Below, in pieces: positions 33,720 to 47,400 of a stretch of DNA of 64,000 bases. Under the pieces are notes generated by a model that had not been told where the DNA came from, made no database searches, and saw only the letters and a list, made by a program, of their open reading frames with translations. Each line of letters starts with the position of its first letter. Positions within the stretch are counted from its first letter, which is position 1. The stretch is from Agrocybe praecox (lineage: Eukaryota > Basidiomycota > Agaricomycetes > Agaricales > Agrocybaceae), in NCBI GenBank assembly GCA_964017145.1, contig OZ024849.1:1488001-1552000 (forward strand), given 5' to 3'. The position numbers and the translations under genes are program-made.

Positions 33720-36700
33720 TGTAACTTTGGTGGGTATTGAATGGAGTTTCCCCTCTTTGGTGATGGTCTCTTTTATACCTATTGTGCTCCAGCTTCAAGA
33801 TGTAAATCTAAATTGCTGCACTCCATATTCCGCTATTCACGTCGATTTCTATCATCACAGGCTTTTTTGGTGTCTCGATTGCGGTGAACTTCTCCATCCG
33901 CCGATATCGGCGAAGCAATAACTACATACCAAATATGGGCATTCAAGGAGTATACCGATGCTGCATGTCACCCTATTGACTGCGCAAGTTTTGTTCCCTT
34001 TCTTTGGTTCTTTCTACTTGACTATTGTAGCAGAACTTAGGTCATCGCATACTGTATACATCTATGCCCGACAAGCATAGTCGGGTGTGGCGCATAGATC
34101 AAATGGGGCAAGTGTATTCCTATAAATAGAATTCTGTTTAGCCAGCCACTGTAGAGTATCACTTCGACAGGCCCCGCCTTCATTTCATGATGCCGCCCGA
34201 GCATTAGCCTTGGGTCATCACAAAGCGGAACACTATTTCCTCTTAATTAGCGATACATTTTGAACAGTGGGCGCGGGCTAACAATGATCTGTTCCGAATT
34301 GACAGCATTTCTACAGGATTTGTGGTAAGTATCTGCAGGTCTAATTGTTTCAACTGTAAACATCATCAAAGGTCATTACGAGAAGAAGCTGGGGAATGTT
34401 CCGCGAAGACTTCAATTTTGCTTTCGTCCTGTCTTTTACAAATCGGAAAGTTTGCTTCCTTAATGCAACGCTTTCAGGCTTACGCGACCCAGAAGGTGAT
34501 GAACCATTCATTGTTCTCCAAAGATACATAGAAAATATCACCCTCCTTCCTCATACTATGGCTTGCGGAAGCTCTTCTGATGCCTTTAGAATGAGTGCAT
34601 CAGTTGAACAAGATAAAAGATGGTCAGAGATATACCGAAATACATTTCTGTTCAAATATAGACACTCCATCGCACAGAGGTATTTGTTGGAAATATCGAT
34701 ATATCCTCCTTTCATCCTTCGTACCTGGAGCTACCTGTAACGATAGAATGATATGCATCACCTGCGGCGAGCTTGTAGCTCTGTTGTTATTAGTATGACT
34801 ACACTCGGATACTGTTAAGTGGTTATCAAATACAGAGTCAGACATTGGCTACCGCCCTATTTGATAGCCGATAAATAAGTGGCTCGAATCAATTCGACCC
34901 CACGGGGCTTACTTTCACAGCAATGTTACGCAAATTTACATACCGCAGAAATAAGATGCCAAGACCTCAATAGGCGCTTAAGGATAGGCAATACACAAGT
35001 GTAAACAGTGTCGGTGACTTGCCGAAACCTGGCCGATGAGTCGACATTTGAGCATTTTAATTGTGTATGAGCGTATGTGTGCTCCTTTAATCTCTTTCAA
35101 GTCCTGAGGCTGGGAAAAGATTCAAATGCACATAGCCCCTTCTTAAAAATACAGGTTCCTTCTCTCTGCATACTAATCGGAAATGCGGTTTTTTTTTCAA
35201 GATCGTGGCACGGTGCACCTCAATGGATTAAATACGAGGTCTTTGTAGCTCGAATCTGGATGAAAGGCTGAATATGTTTATAGTATTGGGCTCTAAAAAT
35301 ATTTTTTTGGCATCTGTGGGTTCTATTACCGACTTTTCCGGACTATACATATGCACGACTAAGGTTCATCCGCTCAGGAGTCTGTCTGCTGTTATCTTCT
35401 TAGAGAGCTCCATGTACTTCTGTCCCAGTTCCTGGATTCGTGAAATTCTTGAAGGGGCAGAAGACTAATTGTACCGAGAGCAAAGACAGGAACACGGTCA
35501 CGACCGGCGGTTCTCTGCATTCGTGCAAGTTGTGTCATCTGGCTCGAAGGTGAGCACAAACACCGTAAGTGCCTACTTATTCCAGGCCTACCTCGCCGAT
35601 TACTAACAGAAGGCAGTCGGTGACTTAATATCATTATCTACCCAGGTCCAGGAGTTCTCGGTAGCAGTTGAGTCGCAGTATTGATACGTGACTATATGAT
35701 CAGCTTTTGTGCAGCTTATATATCCAACCGACTCACAGATTCTCAGTAGTACCGGATACTAGATGCTATGGTGGTCTCCTATAACGCGCATGGAGTTCCC
35801 CTTCATAACGATTGCAGCTGGAAGAAGCGGATACGAGGCTCGGGCACACTGCCCGGCTAATTGGGCACGAATACAGTTCTATGGTACAAAAAATTCAGAT
35901 TTGCGTTGAGCTCATCACTGTAGTTTGAATGGATACCATGGGCTATCAACCATGCAGCGTTGGGCGCTTGGTTGAATGGGAAGCGATTTATGTGATCGGG
36001 TACCTTGATGCCGATAGCCGGATTTAGCTAAATTTCCTATTCTGGATTCAGCCTCAAGCTCAAGCTCAAGTCCACCATCAGTCACCACTACCGTCATCAG
36101 CGCGTTAATCTTTTCAGGAGTCCGTAATTGCATTCCAATGCTTTAAACGACTGGATGGAGCTATATAATGGGACTCATTGCGACTTGCGACAAGAAATTT
36201 GCCTCAAGTGATGCGATTTGAGTTTGCATGAGGATTACTCGTTCTATCCTATCTCCTCCAGGACTTATGCGGGCATGTCCTAACCTCATGTGATGTGGGT
36301 TTTTGATTGCTAGAGTTCATCGAATGAATGCTTATTTTGTAAATCCAGGGTGAGGTGCTGCCTTGTGTATTCTGGCGAGTGTTTCGGCATAAATATTCAT
36401 GGCGTGCCAGGTCGTACATATACTTCAGGCACCCAACAACATAGTTTCAAGGCAGTGGCTTTTTGAGACGTTAGTGCTCGTTTGTCGAAGCGCCCTCATC
36501 AAATACATGGACTATCGGAATGGACGACCTCTTCATTTGCCTTTCGTACCCTTAGAATGAGACTAATCAGCGTTATCGGTGTAATACTTGTCGCTCAGAA
36601 TGTACTGTGAGTAATCAGATCAAGTTTTGTACAACTCTTTCTAACGTATTTGCTATAGATATCTTTGACACGTTGATATATAACTGGAGGGGCTAAACCA

Positions 36701-37967
36701 AGTATATTCGAGAGCTTGCAGAGAATTCTCCAGTTCACAATTCCATTGATACCGAGTCTACCTGCAACATCGATACCAAAAAAAAGTCACGAAATGCTCC
36801 CCCTGAAAGCTGTGACTGGATGCACACAGAAACCCCCAAGGCCGACGTCCCCCTGCTACGGCGCACGAGTTTCGAAGCTCCTGTCTACGTATTCTGTGTC
36901 TCCTACTCTGCGACGAGGAGTGGCGTCGGGACCACACTTCTCGCGGTATTAACTTTCGATAAGATGGGTACACTTCATCTCATCGCCTCGGCTTATATCT
37001 GTACCTCCTATCCTATTCCATAAACGTCGTCTAGAAGGGTTAGTGTCTATCGTCGCTGGGTCCGAAATCACTTTGCAACTTGGGGAGAACAAGACCATAT
37101 ATCATTAAGGACCACTTTCGATTGATCTAGGAGAGGCCCTGGATGAGGCAAGTAATTGGGATGGAAGTGGTGAAAGATGGTGCAAGGTTGGTGTCTTTTC
37201 TTGTCGCGAAAGTTTGTGATTTCTCAGTACTGCCTCGTCTCAAGCAGATAGCGGAATATGGCGCAATGTTTGATCAGCCCTCTCAAATTCAAATTCATCG
37301 CGGTGGACAAAAATTCCTTCAAGGCGACGATCCCTGGGCAAGTGCCTTCAGGAGAGGTGAGTGACGTTCCCCAAGTATTTCCACAGAATCGAACACATCG
37401 GCTTGCACAATGCGGGGTATCCTGAATCCTTCGTCTCCTGTGCACAAATCTAGAGCACCGATGGTGGAAGAGGGGACCCTTGAAAAATTTCGATCCCAGG
37501 CTACCTTTCTGAGAAGGGTACATTCATTCAATTACCATTTCAAAAGGAATAAATCGTTACTAATTTCTCGACTATATTACTTCAGATTATGGGCTCATGA
37601 TGGATGTATACTGGCCTGTACATACCCACGTCTTACACGGTGAGTATGAATGGTTGTGGCTCAATCCATTGTTATATCTTAACTAACGCAGCGCTAGGCT
37701 CCTGGGCCTCCTGTATATCGTGACGTGGAATGTCCATCGAAATTCAACCCCGGTTTCCATCGTCAATCACCTTTTCTCGACAACTCATTCTGTTGAACAC
37801 TTATATTCAACATAATACAAAGTATTGGTGTGATTCTTTATGAGCAAATAAAATATGGCGAGTACACGATACACTATAAAAATGACAACATAACCCAAGC
37901 AAAAACATTGAATATGTATAAACTACAACCCTTGGTATAAAATAAAGAGAGATGCCATCCTTTTACA
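33720..37967. other. Gene-poor stretch of about 4.2 kb
   Basis: No gene is supported. Frames such as 35392-35634 (minus) and 37143-37364 (plus) are short and show no family resemblance or splice partners I can identify. A short run of CAAGCT-type units (about 36053-36072) is the only repeat noted. A TATA box for the DyP gene lies at its left edge. Confidence 0.45.
33771..33779 (-). promoter_or_regulatory. TATA box of the DyP peroxidase gene
   Basis: GGTATAAAA on the minus strand lies 52-60 nt upstream of the ATG at 33719. Confidence 0.5.
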
Positions 37968-40900
37968 TCACACTTGAGTACTGTGGAACATGTTGAAGGT
38001 GGCTGAAGGTCCAAGATTTGAGAGGTAGGATGAACCAATGTTACCCATATCGGTTGGGACATTCAAAGACATGGGATTAACAGGTGGGGATGGAGACGCT
38101 TCGGGCCACGAGAAACTGTCAGCTCTGTCAGTAAAAGTATCCATATAACATGACTACTCAATCGAAGCATACCCTGGCATCATCATGTTCTGCCACCAGG
38201 CTGGGTTTTTGATAGCTTGCATGGTAGCGAGCATCTCTTGCTCTGAGAAGTCACTGGACAGGTATGTCATATCGAAGTCGGCACCAAAGTCAATTTGGCC
38301 TGTGCTGCTCGCGAAGGTGGCTTCGGGCATGTATACGGGAGTTTCTACTGATAATTGATGAAGTCCTTGATGGTCGAAGCCTTGTCCAAGACCATTATCA
38401 CCAGGCCCACTTTGGACAGTCGAACTTGAATGAGATACTGTAAGAGATGATAAAGTATTGGCAGATGACCCTGCGTTGCCACGCATTCCGGTGGCCGCGA
38501 TGGATTGCTGGGTGGCAGGATGAGTTTGTAAGCGACCCACTGTGGCTCCATCTCGGCGGTGACGGGAAAGAAGACCGGCTAAAAAGCGGGCATACAACTT
38601 GGGAGTATGACGGTCATCAATTGCAATTTTGGGCGAGCTCAAAGTCTGTATGAGACGACCGATCAAGTCGAAGATTTCGTTCTCCTGTTCCTTCTGTAAG
38701 AAAGAAGAGAATTCCGGTCGCAATAACTGACAAAAGATATCAGTTAAAACATCCAATACCGATTAGCAAGGCCAACACACCTTGAGGAGGAAGGCAGATG
38801 CGAACGAAGAAAAAACAAAGTGACCTGAACGAAGCGGTAAATAGCTATGCAAATGTGGCTAGGCAGGTCTAGATTACATACCATCCGGTGCATATCGCAT
38901 GTAGCCACTGGGAGCTAAACCATTAATCATATTCTCTATGACTGACTTGGCAGCTTCCAGGCACTATGACTGATCGTTAGTCAAAGAAGTAATCGACGTA
39001 GAAATTGACGAACCGTGGTGAAAAAGAGCCTGTCTTCATTTTCGAATCCTCGTTGATAGGCTTGTTGGAAACCAAAGGAGAACATGACGAGGCGGGAATA
39101 ATTAACAAGGCTAGGTGCATTGTTAGAAAAGTAAAGAAAGAAAGAAAGAAAGAAATTTGACTACTCACAAAGGAAGCAACAAGCATCGGAGACCGCTGCC
39201 AGAGTCTGAGAGAAATGTAAGGTCTCGTGCGGATTCCAATGAAGGGGTATATCATACCATTAACATCAGAATCCTCTTTGAATCGTTTTTCCCATTCTTC
39301 ATGATACCGGGTCAGGTGCTCGTCATGAGCAAGTGTAACTGCTCTGAAATTAACTTTCTATTAAGAAGGGTAAGCCTCAACGTTCAACGCTTGCCAGTCA
39401 TAACGAAGGCCTTCCTTACCTTGTTTAAACCTGTCGGCGATGAGGGGTCGCTAAAAATTTCGTCATGGAACTTCGCAACGATCTGCAGAAGAGCCGAGTA
39501 TCCGCAGAGATGGACATCATACTAAAGGAATCAGGGATAAACGACTCTAGATAGATAACCATGTACGTCGTGAACATACCGGAAGGTTGTATTGAGACTT
39601 TTTGTACCAATCTTTAGCATTTCGGACGATGCTATTCGTATGACGTCAGTTTAAATACAGAACCGTGTTGGAAACATAAACATACAAGTCTTCCTTAATC
39701 GTGGATGGCTTGCCAAATTGAGTGGCCGTCGATCTGTCGAGATTGAAACACATCATCCACACCCTCGTCTTATTTAGGATCTCGCGCTCTTGATTTTCCG
39801 ATGTCGGTTTTATTGTCGAGACTTGGTGTAAATTGAGATCGGTTGCAATCCTGGAGATAAGAAATAAGTTTAGTTTGTATAAACTTCCACGAAAGCTTCC
39901 ATCCCCCATGACGCACCTGATGGCGAGACCTGTGTATAGCCAGCTTCTATCCTCTTCCCATCGGCGGGCAGGCACAGCATATATGCTCATCAGAATGTAT
40001 GCCTGGCAGAGTTCAACCGACTTCCAGCCGTCTATCAAGGCGTTGGCAGCTGAGTGTTTCGCAAAGTGCATCGCAATGGGATAAATCTCCGATTTTTCAG
40101 CATAGTACCTTGAAGAAATGGCACAAACTAAGAAACCATTTGGCATTAGCATGACAATTCGCAGCATGGCATAGAACAGGGACAATATATACTCACTAAC
40201 TGTAAATAGGAATGGACATCTGGCAAATGTTGATGCAGGGGTATGCAAAACAGGATCAAGTAAAGAGATGAAAGGCTGAGAAAAGAGTCAGGCACAATGA
40301 CCGCATAAGCCTAAATTTGGTGAAGACGTACATTAACTCGCTCATAGAATCTAAAAAGAGCGTTAGATCTGGCCCTTTGCTGCACATATGTTACTCACAT
40401 TTGGAAAAGTTTCTCGACGTCTTCTGGCTTGACTAAACCATGAACCAAAATCTCGGGTGCACTGTGTTGCTCGATCAAAGAGGCTCTCATTCCAAGGTCG
40501 GTTGCCGGTCCTATAAGGATGGCCAACGCAGTTAGTCCAATTGAATTTGACTATTTTCGGGGTCAATAACAAACCTGGCATGAAGTATGTTTCGTTCGCA
40601 ACACCCTGTGAGCCAAATCATCAATATATGGCAGAATGAGTTATTCGGTCGAGTCAAACGCACAACATTGTCATCGTTCAAATCATCATCCAGCTTTGGC
40701 TCTTTGGAGCTATCCTTCTTTTTATTCGCCTTGCTGCTGCTTAAGCTCAGGGAGGCGATTAAACCTAGGGGCACGTGTGACTCGGGCAAAGATGCTTGCG
40801 GATTCTCTGTATCCTGAAGGGGGTCCTCAGGGCCCCCCTCCTCATTTCTCTCCGTCTTCATGATTCCAGGATGGCCCAGCTGATCTTGGATGCGCTTGTT

Positions 40901-43900
40901 TTCAGATTCTACTTCGGATTCCTCGTCATTTCCGTCTGCTCCTCGCAGGTCGAGGAATGCTCTGGGGCTTTTCTTTCCTGCATCACGAACGCTCGATTGC
41001 AAGCGGTCCAGCCAAGCTAAAACGTTGTTATTATTGTGGTCTGAAGGCGAGGTTGCCATCCTATACGAAGCGATGGACAGAGGCGTTGCAAGGTATGGAT
41101 TGTGCAACTAGAAGAAAATAGTAAAACACTTGGGAAATAATCAAGTATATGAGCACAAACCTGCTTGAGCAGTGAATCAATGATAGTGTCTTTTTGACGG
41201 ATTTGAGCCAAGAGATATTCTCGTTTGCTAAAATTGGGAGAAAAGTCAGCGGACGGTGTCGGAGACGGACAACGAGAAGGTGAAGGAGAGACGGAAAGAG
41301 TGGAAGAGAGGGATGGAGAAGAAGGGGGAGAGAACATCTTTGCTCAAGGGAGGTTTGAAAGACGGGATGCGAATGAAGCTAAACTATTGGCCTTAAGCGA
41401 GCTCATAATATAGGATTCCAGGATTCCCCTGTCTATAGCCTTGCAGGCCTCGCGGAACTGCAGGAAAACAACTCCGATCGCAAAGTCCCACACTTAACCA
41501 TCAGAAAAGAAATTACATTTCAAGGAGGGTGTCATGAAAAAGGAAAGAGAAGCGGCAACATGGACATAAGAAGAGAATGACATACTTTGGTGCGGTTCTC
41601 GGCCTGCGCCCTTCGACGATACATACATGACCACCAGACTTGCACCGCTTGCACGTATTTTCGTGCTTCGGAAAGTCACATTTCATCTGTTAAACGATCA
41701 AAAATAGTAGCACCGGAACCGTACAGGATGATATATTCAGGTTCGAGTTACGTATCGGAACGTATTTTGAGTGGATCGAGGGTGCGCGATCGTTTGCCAA
41801 GAGGAGGAATCAGATTCGAAGGGGCAGACAGGCGCGCAGTGACGGGCATATGGGGTATGTAAAAGCGGACAGGGAGATTGTGAAGAGGCCGACGGATGCG
41901 AACGCCGAGATAGGGCATGGAAAAAAATTAAAGCAATTCGTCAGTCATTGATACATGGAAGGAATATCGGTGACAAGATGTATGGATAAAACTGTTGTCG
42001 TACCTTGAGTTTTTTGCAATGCGTACACGCGCCGGGCCTGGGTTGACATAACGCGAAAATTGATATAGCAATTAGGAAAGAATGGGGGTATTCGTCCGAT
42101 GAACGAGGCATAACAAGATGTTCGGTCACGGAAAATGAGCGAAATATGTCAAAGACAAGCAGAATAGACGAGCGCCATCCACGATGCATGACCAGTCAGG
42201 CCGGGGTTTAGTTTGGAGGGAGAGGCGATGCCAACGGTCACGGGGGAAAAATTGTACCGAATCCGTTGTGTGGCAATTATTGAATTGCGAAGCCAAAGAC
42301 AATGTTGGAGTGTTTAGCACCATCAGAGTCGAAGAGACATCAGTGAGTTCAGATAAGATCCCAGGTGGTCAGGTAGGCGCAGAGATTAGAGAAAGTGAAG
42401 AAATAGTTCAAAGATGATCACCGGTAAGTGTTGCGGCAATTGCCGGTAATGCGGTTCACCAGAAATTGATCCGTGGTACAGGTATTAGCATAGCTCGCAG
42501 GCGATTATACCGGGAATTGAGGAACATTAGGGACCAGCAGTACCAAGTGATAGAGGACGCGTCGGTGCAGATTCATGGAATCGGATTGCAGGTCGCCGAT
42601 CCGAGATTGACGTCGGTGACATAGAAAATGAGGAAAGGGAAAGCAAAGCAGATTGTCAGTAACGGTGAACTAATACCCGATACAATATTGAAAAAGGGCT
42701 GAAATGCGAACAGCTCCGTTCAAACTCATCAGAATGCAGGACCACAAGAAGTGCCTGGTTCTCGAGAATGCAGAATAAAGGTAACATGCTAGACAAAGCC
42801 AGCTGCGCAAAGAAAAGAAGGTGGACTCACAGTCGACTTCGATTGTCCTTCCTGCCTCCTCTGCCAACGACTCCTAAGCCACCCAGGCCTACACCAATTC
42901 CCCCTGTCATTCCTAGGCCGCTGCCATCATCGTCATCATCGTAACTATCCGAATCACTATCCTGATCTGCGTATCCACCATGACTGACTTGTGTTTCTAG
43001 AACTTCGTTTTTCCTGGCCCTTTTACGCTTCAAACCAGCCTGGGATATAGAGGATGAAGTGGGAGCAACAGCAGCAGCACCGCTCGGTCGGTTGGCAGTT
43101 GGCCTTACATTCGAGGTAGTGTTCACATTGGGCCGCTTCGATTGCGAAACACTTGTTGTCCTTAATTGAGGTAGAGGGGCTTGGCCAGCAGCAGGCTGAG
43201 AATCTAGAACACTAAACTGGTGGGATGGTTGGTCACTCGTGCCCGTGCTTTTACCAGAGAAGTTGGTCTCGTTACTCCATACATTCGGAGGCGGTGATAG
43301 AGATGATGCATGAGAGGATGGTGCGTTCGAATAAGAGGAAGCACGAGTTCCTTGTTCGGACGGATTACGTTGTACGTATCTTGCTGCAGGCGCCTGAGGC
43401 TGCAAAAATTGTCCCGATTGAGCTGGAACGCTTGGGTTTGAGACAAATCGGCGAGACGAGGTGGCCTGATGTTGCTGATCATAGGATTGTCCGTGGTGCA
43501 TTTGCTGTTGATAAACAGGGTCAGGCGAGACCGAATAAGCTTGCGGTTGTGTCGCTGGCTCAGGAGTTGAATACGAGTTGTGCTCTGGGGTCGTCACAAC
43601 GCTATTACCGATCGACATAGCATCGGGATAGAAAGAAGAGTACAAATCGTTCGGTTGAGTTTGGTAGGAGGAAAGATCGTTGGTGCCACTGAGAGATCCT
43701 ATAGCAGCCTGGGTGACAGTTCCAGCATTCGATCCAGCGTAGTGGCTTCCAGTACCAGAAGACGAAAAAGCACCCTCCATGAAGCTATATGAGCCGTTTT
43801 GCTGTGGTTCTACTTCCGGTCTGTATGTAGACGTGTATCCAAGCTGTTGAGATTGCTGTTGACCGGATGCATAATTATCAAGCCACTGCTGATACTGTGC

Positions 43901-44278
43901 TTGTTCATTACTCCTCTGCTGGCTGGTATTATCGTCCGGGTTATAGAACGTAGATGTAGGGCCTATCATAGATGATGAAGACGCGGAAACTGACTTGTTG
44001 TTGTTCTTGGGATCGCTGACTGAGCCACTTTGAGCAGAATAGTACCAGCGATTGTTGCCTGCAGAATTATCCGTCAGAGACGACGACTGGGCACCTTGTG
44101 TGCTTCCTGTCAGTCGAAGAAGCTATATAAGCCAGATTCTGGTGTTTAACGAAGAAGAAAGCATACCCGCGTTTCCCGATGACGAGCGAGAATGACTGGC
44201 GCTTCCTTGGGCAATATTAGAAGCCTGGTTCAAGGAGTTTTGACCTCCGGAGACGTTCCTCCCCAACGATGGGTGCAT
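37968..44278 (-). CDS. Zn2Cys6 transcription factor, priB-like, with fungal MHR domain
   Basis: One gene of many exons. N-terminus from the ATG at 44278: MHPSLGRNVSGGQNSLNQ, then a Ser/Gln-rich region (42831-43969) ending in GLKRKRARKNEV, an acidic DSDSYDDDDDG run and a Gly-rich linker. A 34-nt exon (42004-42037) encodes PGACTHCKKLK and the next (41586-41686) MKCDFPKHENTCKRCKSGGH, VCIVEGRRPRT, giving C-X2-C-X6-C-X8-C-X2-C-X6-C, a complete zinc cluster. It is followed by KREYLLAQIRQKDTIIDSLL (coiled coil) and HNPYLATPLSIASYRMATSP. The middle-homology regulatory domain is at 38800-40300 (for example IDGWKSVELCQAYILMSIY, WEEDRSWLYTGLAIR, ATDLNLHQ). The C-terminus needs a last splice into ADSFSWPEASPSPPVNPMSL and ends at 37968. 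The zinc cluster resembles that of the Lentinula priB family. Target genes are unknown. Confidence is high for the family, moderate for the exon map. Confidence 0.85.
39131..39155. repeat. Simple (GAAA)n repeat inside an intron
   Basis: A short tandem GAAA tract lies in an intron of the Zn2Cys6 gene. Confidence 0.7.
41228..42830 (-). other. Three long introns around the zinc cluster
   Basis: Within the Zn2Cys6 gene the predicted introns are 42038-42830 (793 nt), 41687-42003 (317 nt) and 41228-41585 (358 nt), with exons of 34 and 101 nt between. Most introns in this window are 50-60 nt. Each has GT...AG ends and joins codons in phase to the zinc-cluster consensus. Confidence 0.65.
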
Positions 44279-44287
44279 TGCAAGTTG

Positions 44288-44479
44288 CTGGAAGGAAGAA
44301 AGATGAGTAAAATGAGTAGTCGTATGTCCGACAACAAAGTCCTCACCGCGCGACGACAGGACCAGCTATATCTCGGTGGATATGTTTGACCGATGAAGTG
44401 GGTGGTAGCAAGGGGGAAACTCTTGAAGCGTGCTGGTAGGATGTTAATAATATGGATCTAACCGGCATCTTGTACTTAC
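44288..44479 (-). other. Predicted 5' UTR intron of the Zn2Cys6 gene
   Basis: A GTAAGT donor (44479 on the minus strand) pairs with a CTTCCAG acceptor, 9 nt upstream of the ATG at 44278. The intron would be 192 nt and non-coding, and the first ATG after it is the proposed start. Confidence 0.4.
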
Positions 44480-47400
44480 GAATTTAGGTTCCAAAACTGG
44501 ACTCTGACGGATAAAGGAGAGAAAAAAAAAACCCCATAATTCTGCAGCTTTCTCGGCCATGAACCTGAAAGACCCTGCATATCTTGGCCCATCATGATCG
44601 TCAGTTCAATAAGCGACGAAATATTTGTTTCGGTTTCAACATCAGTTATGCACACCTCGGAAATCTCACACTCCATCCTTGACACCGACATTTGTCGTCC
44701 TCTTCTCAGACTAACCAACTTGCGAAAGAAGCACAACCTTTCTTATAAACAATTACTCACGAATTCACCGTCAGTTGGGCGCACCACAATACAAATTTAT
44801 CCATCGCTTTTCAATGGAAACACGGCAGGTTACGTACGTGTTACATGTCGTCTTGTGAATTTATTGATTGATTTCAATTTTTCTGCGTGCGATAAATCCC
44901 CTTCCGACCTGTCATATTTATAATCCGAGAGTATCTCGAGCCTTAGTGTTACTTTCACAATTTCCAGTGTTCCATCATGATACTGAATGGTTCATACATC
45001 ATCGACGGTCGTCGCCTTTCGAAAGATGCAAGCTCCTGAGCGCTACCGTTCGACGTATGAGCTGAGATAACAACCATTGCAACACTCCGAGTCATCTTCA
45101 AACTTGGTTTTTTTCTCCACGACCCCCACCCGAAGCCTTGCTTGACAGCAACAAAAGCATATCACAAGATTCCAGACATCGTTCGTCCAGTTTTTGAACC
45201 TGTCACTGCTATTCTTTTGTTGTTTCTTCATGGAACGGGTCCATCATTTTACGCGGAGGGCTGACGGAAGACTCGGGTAACGTAAATAGTGGCCGTGAAC
45301 CATCAGGACGGATTTCAAACTTTCCTTTCTGGGTTTGAACGTTTGAACACTTACTTGACTTCAGTTGGCATTCCATTCCTTTGCTCGTCATTGAAGGCGA
45401 CCTAGAGGGCATGTGCAGCCTACTTCCTCCTATTACATGATAGACGTCCCAGGTCGTGAATTATTAGGGGACAAGGCCTTTTGACAAGTATGCTCAAATT
45501 GAAACCCAGAATTTCGAGAACTAAAATTCAGCTTATATGCGGCGGTCATTAGTTGCTCGGAGAATGGTGATTCTCTTGTCAAGACTTGAGCCTTAGCTGC
45601 GAGTAGAAGCAAGAAATATTCTAGTAACCTCCCGCTAATCTTTGAATTGGATCAGCACGCGCTTCGGGAGTATCTATTAGCAGTTGTAGCACTGGCATAA
45701 CTATAATCTATTCTTTTCACAATTGGTCAAGATGCAGTACTAACTTAAAATGGGAGTCTCTATCCATTTCTGTGTCATGACAGATTCTTCTACTTCAAAA
45801 GTAAGGAACATAGAGATATTTGGCGTTATACTTAGATTATAAGGGGGTTATATTAGTGAGTGTAGATTACCATGGCTTACAATTGGGTCTGGCGTTTTTA
45901 ACATACATGGAACAAAGAGATTGACCCCTGCAGGTCCGCATGGAGAAGCATCGGAGAGTTGGAGATCTGTTAACTATAATACATGAACGGTTTATAAGAT
46001 ATTTAAGTAGAGTTAAAACTACGAATCGGAGGCCCTTCGAAATTTTAAACTCTTTTGAACCCACATCATGTAAACGTCAAACCTAATGTAAAAGCCTGGT
46101 TGAACTCAGTCCTTATTTTCTCATAAAATGGAATGCGGGGGTGTCAAGTTCTTTCCTCCAATTACCACACCTGTCTTTTGACAAGCCTTCATATCACCCT
46201 TGAAGCTTTGAAGCTTCAAGTCGAGCGCCGGATCAGACACTTATAATTATAAGGGCCCGTGACTCTCCGTCTATACTTTTATAAGTAGTGTTTTCTCGGG
46301 GACAGTACCAAATATTCACTGCCATTCCATCATACTTAATCACTTCCAGCGAATGGACGATAAAATGCGTGGTCGCACACTTATTTATGAGGCAAATATG
46401 GACGACAAATGGGTGTGTAAATATAGGCGCGCACCGAGTGCAGAGCGCTCGGTGATTTCGGCGACTCGCGAGAGTTCATGATTTGGCGCGAACGCAGATT
46501 TGAACCAATTATTTAGAAATATCATTATAATAAGTTCCGTATAATCTGTAAAGAAAGATATAGAATAAATCTCCATGATTTGACTCAATGTAGTTTTGGG
46601 ACTACTCTTCGTCCTTGTGTAATTAATAGCGGTCTTTTACTCATGCAATACTCAAGCACCAAGTCCTGAAAACATGAGTAATTATTGGCTGTCGCCGTAG
46701 AAAGATTCTGGATCGGCACCTCGGCAAAAGCCCAAACTTTGTGATGTTTACGTTATCACATGACGGAAATTACATTGAGTCATCCTATCAGTTCCCGCAC
46801 ACCGGGACCGCATAGCGTATGCAGATTATCTCCAAGGCGCGAATGAGTTCTCTCCACTGATTCTAGCTTAATACTCATTAGAAATGACGAACATTAGCCA
46901 TTAACAGTTAGCGAATCTTTCTCATGGCTAAATGCTAGGGTCACTAAGCGTAATATCCACTTGTGGTATGTCGGCGGCTCCTATGTATGTTGATCCCGAC
47001 TCCACCGTTCCAGGGTAATAACGGGACAGCTTTCCGAGAACATCTGTCAGAAATACACAAGACCACCATTCAAATCGGAGGAATCATGGCATATTAGAAC
47101 CGGTTTTCTATGCTGTAAAAAACGCTTAATGTTTCTGTACAGAAAGTCTTTTCAATTTCGATGGAAATTCCGATTATATCAATTCACACGAGTAACCCTC
47201 TATGTTTGACTGAAATGTCGAAATAAAATGGGGCCTATGAGAAAGGCAGGCGCCACTCTGTAAATGATTGCTTTCGAGTGAGAAATTGTCCTTATATATT
47301 TCAAGAGCGCATTTGCACCGCGTTCGACATATTCAATACATTCACTAATGAACGGAAGTCAAAATTATCAGTCTTCCGTGACCAAAAGAAGAACCAATAG

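Noticed and set aside
35392..35634. Minus-strand frame with helicase-like flavour
   Set aside because: It is a short stretch with no conserved helicase motif and no coherent extension.
41230..41337. Exon reading MFSPPSSPSLSS before KREYLL in the Zn2Cys6 gene
   Set aside because: The stretch is C/T-rich and lies just before a good acceptor; joining the zinc-cluster exon directly to KREYLLAQIRQ gives the continuous family-like sequence, so it was taken as intron.
46400..46510. Minus-strand tRNA candidate around a TTCAAAT loop
   Set aside because: The bases on the two sides of the loop do not pair, so no T-stem forms.
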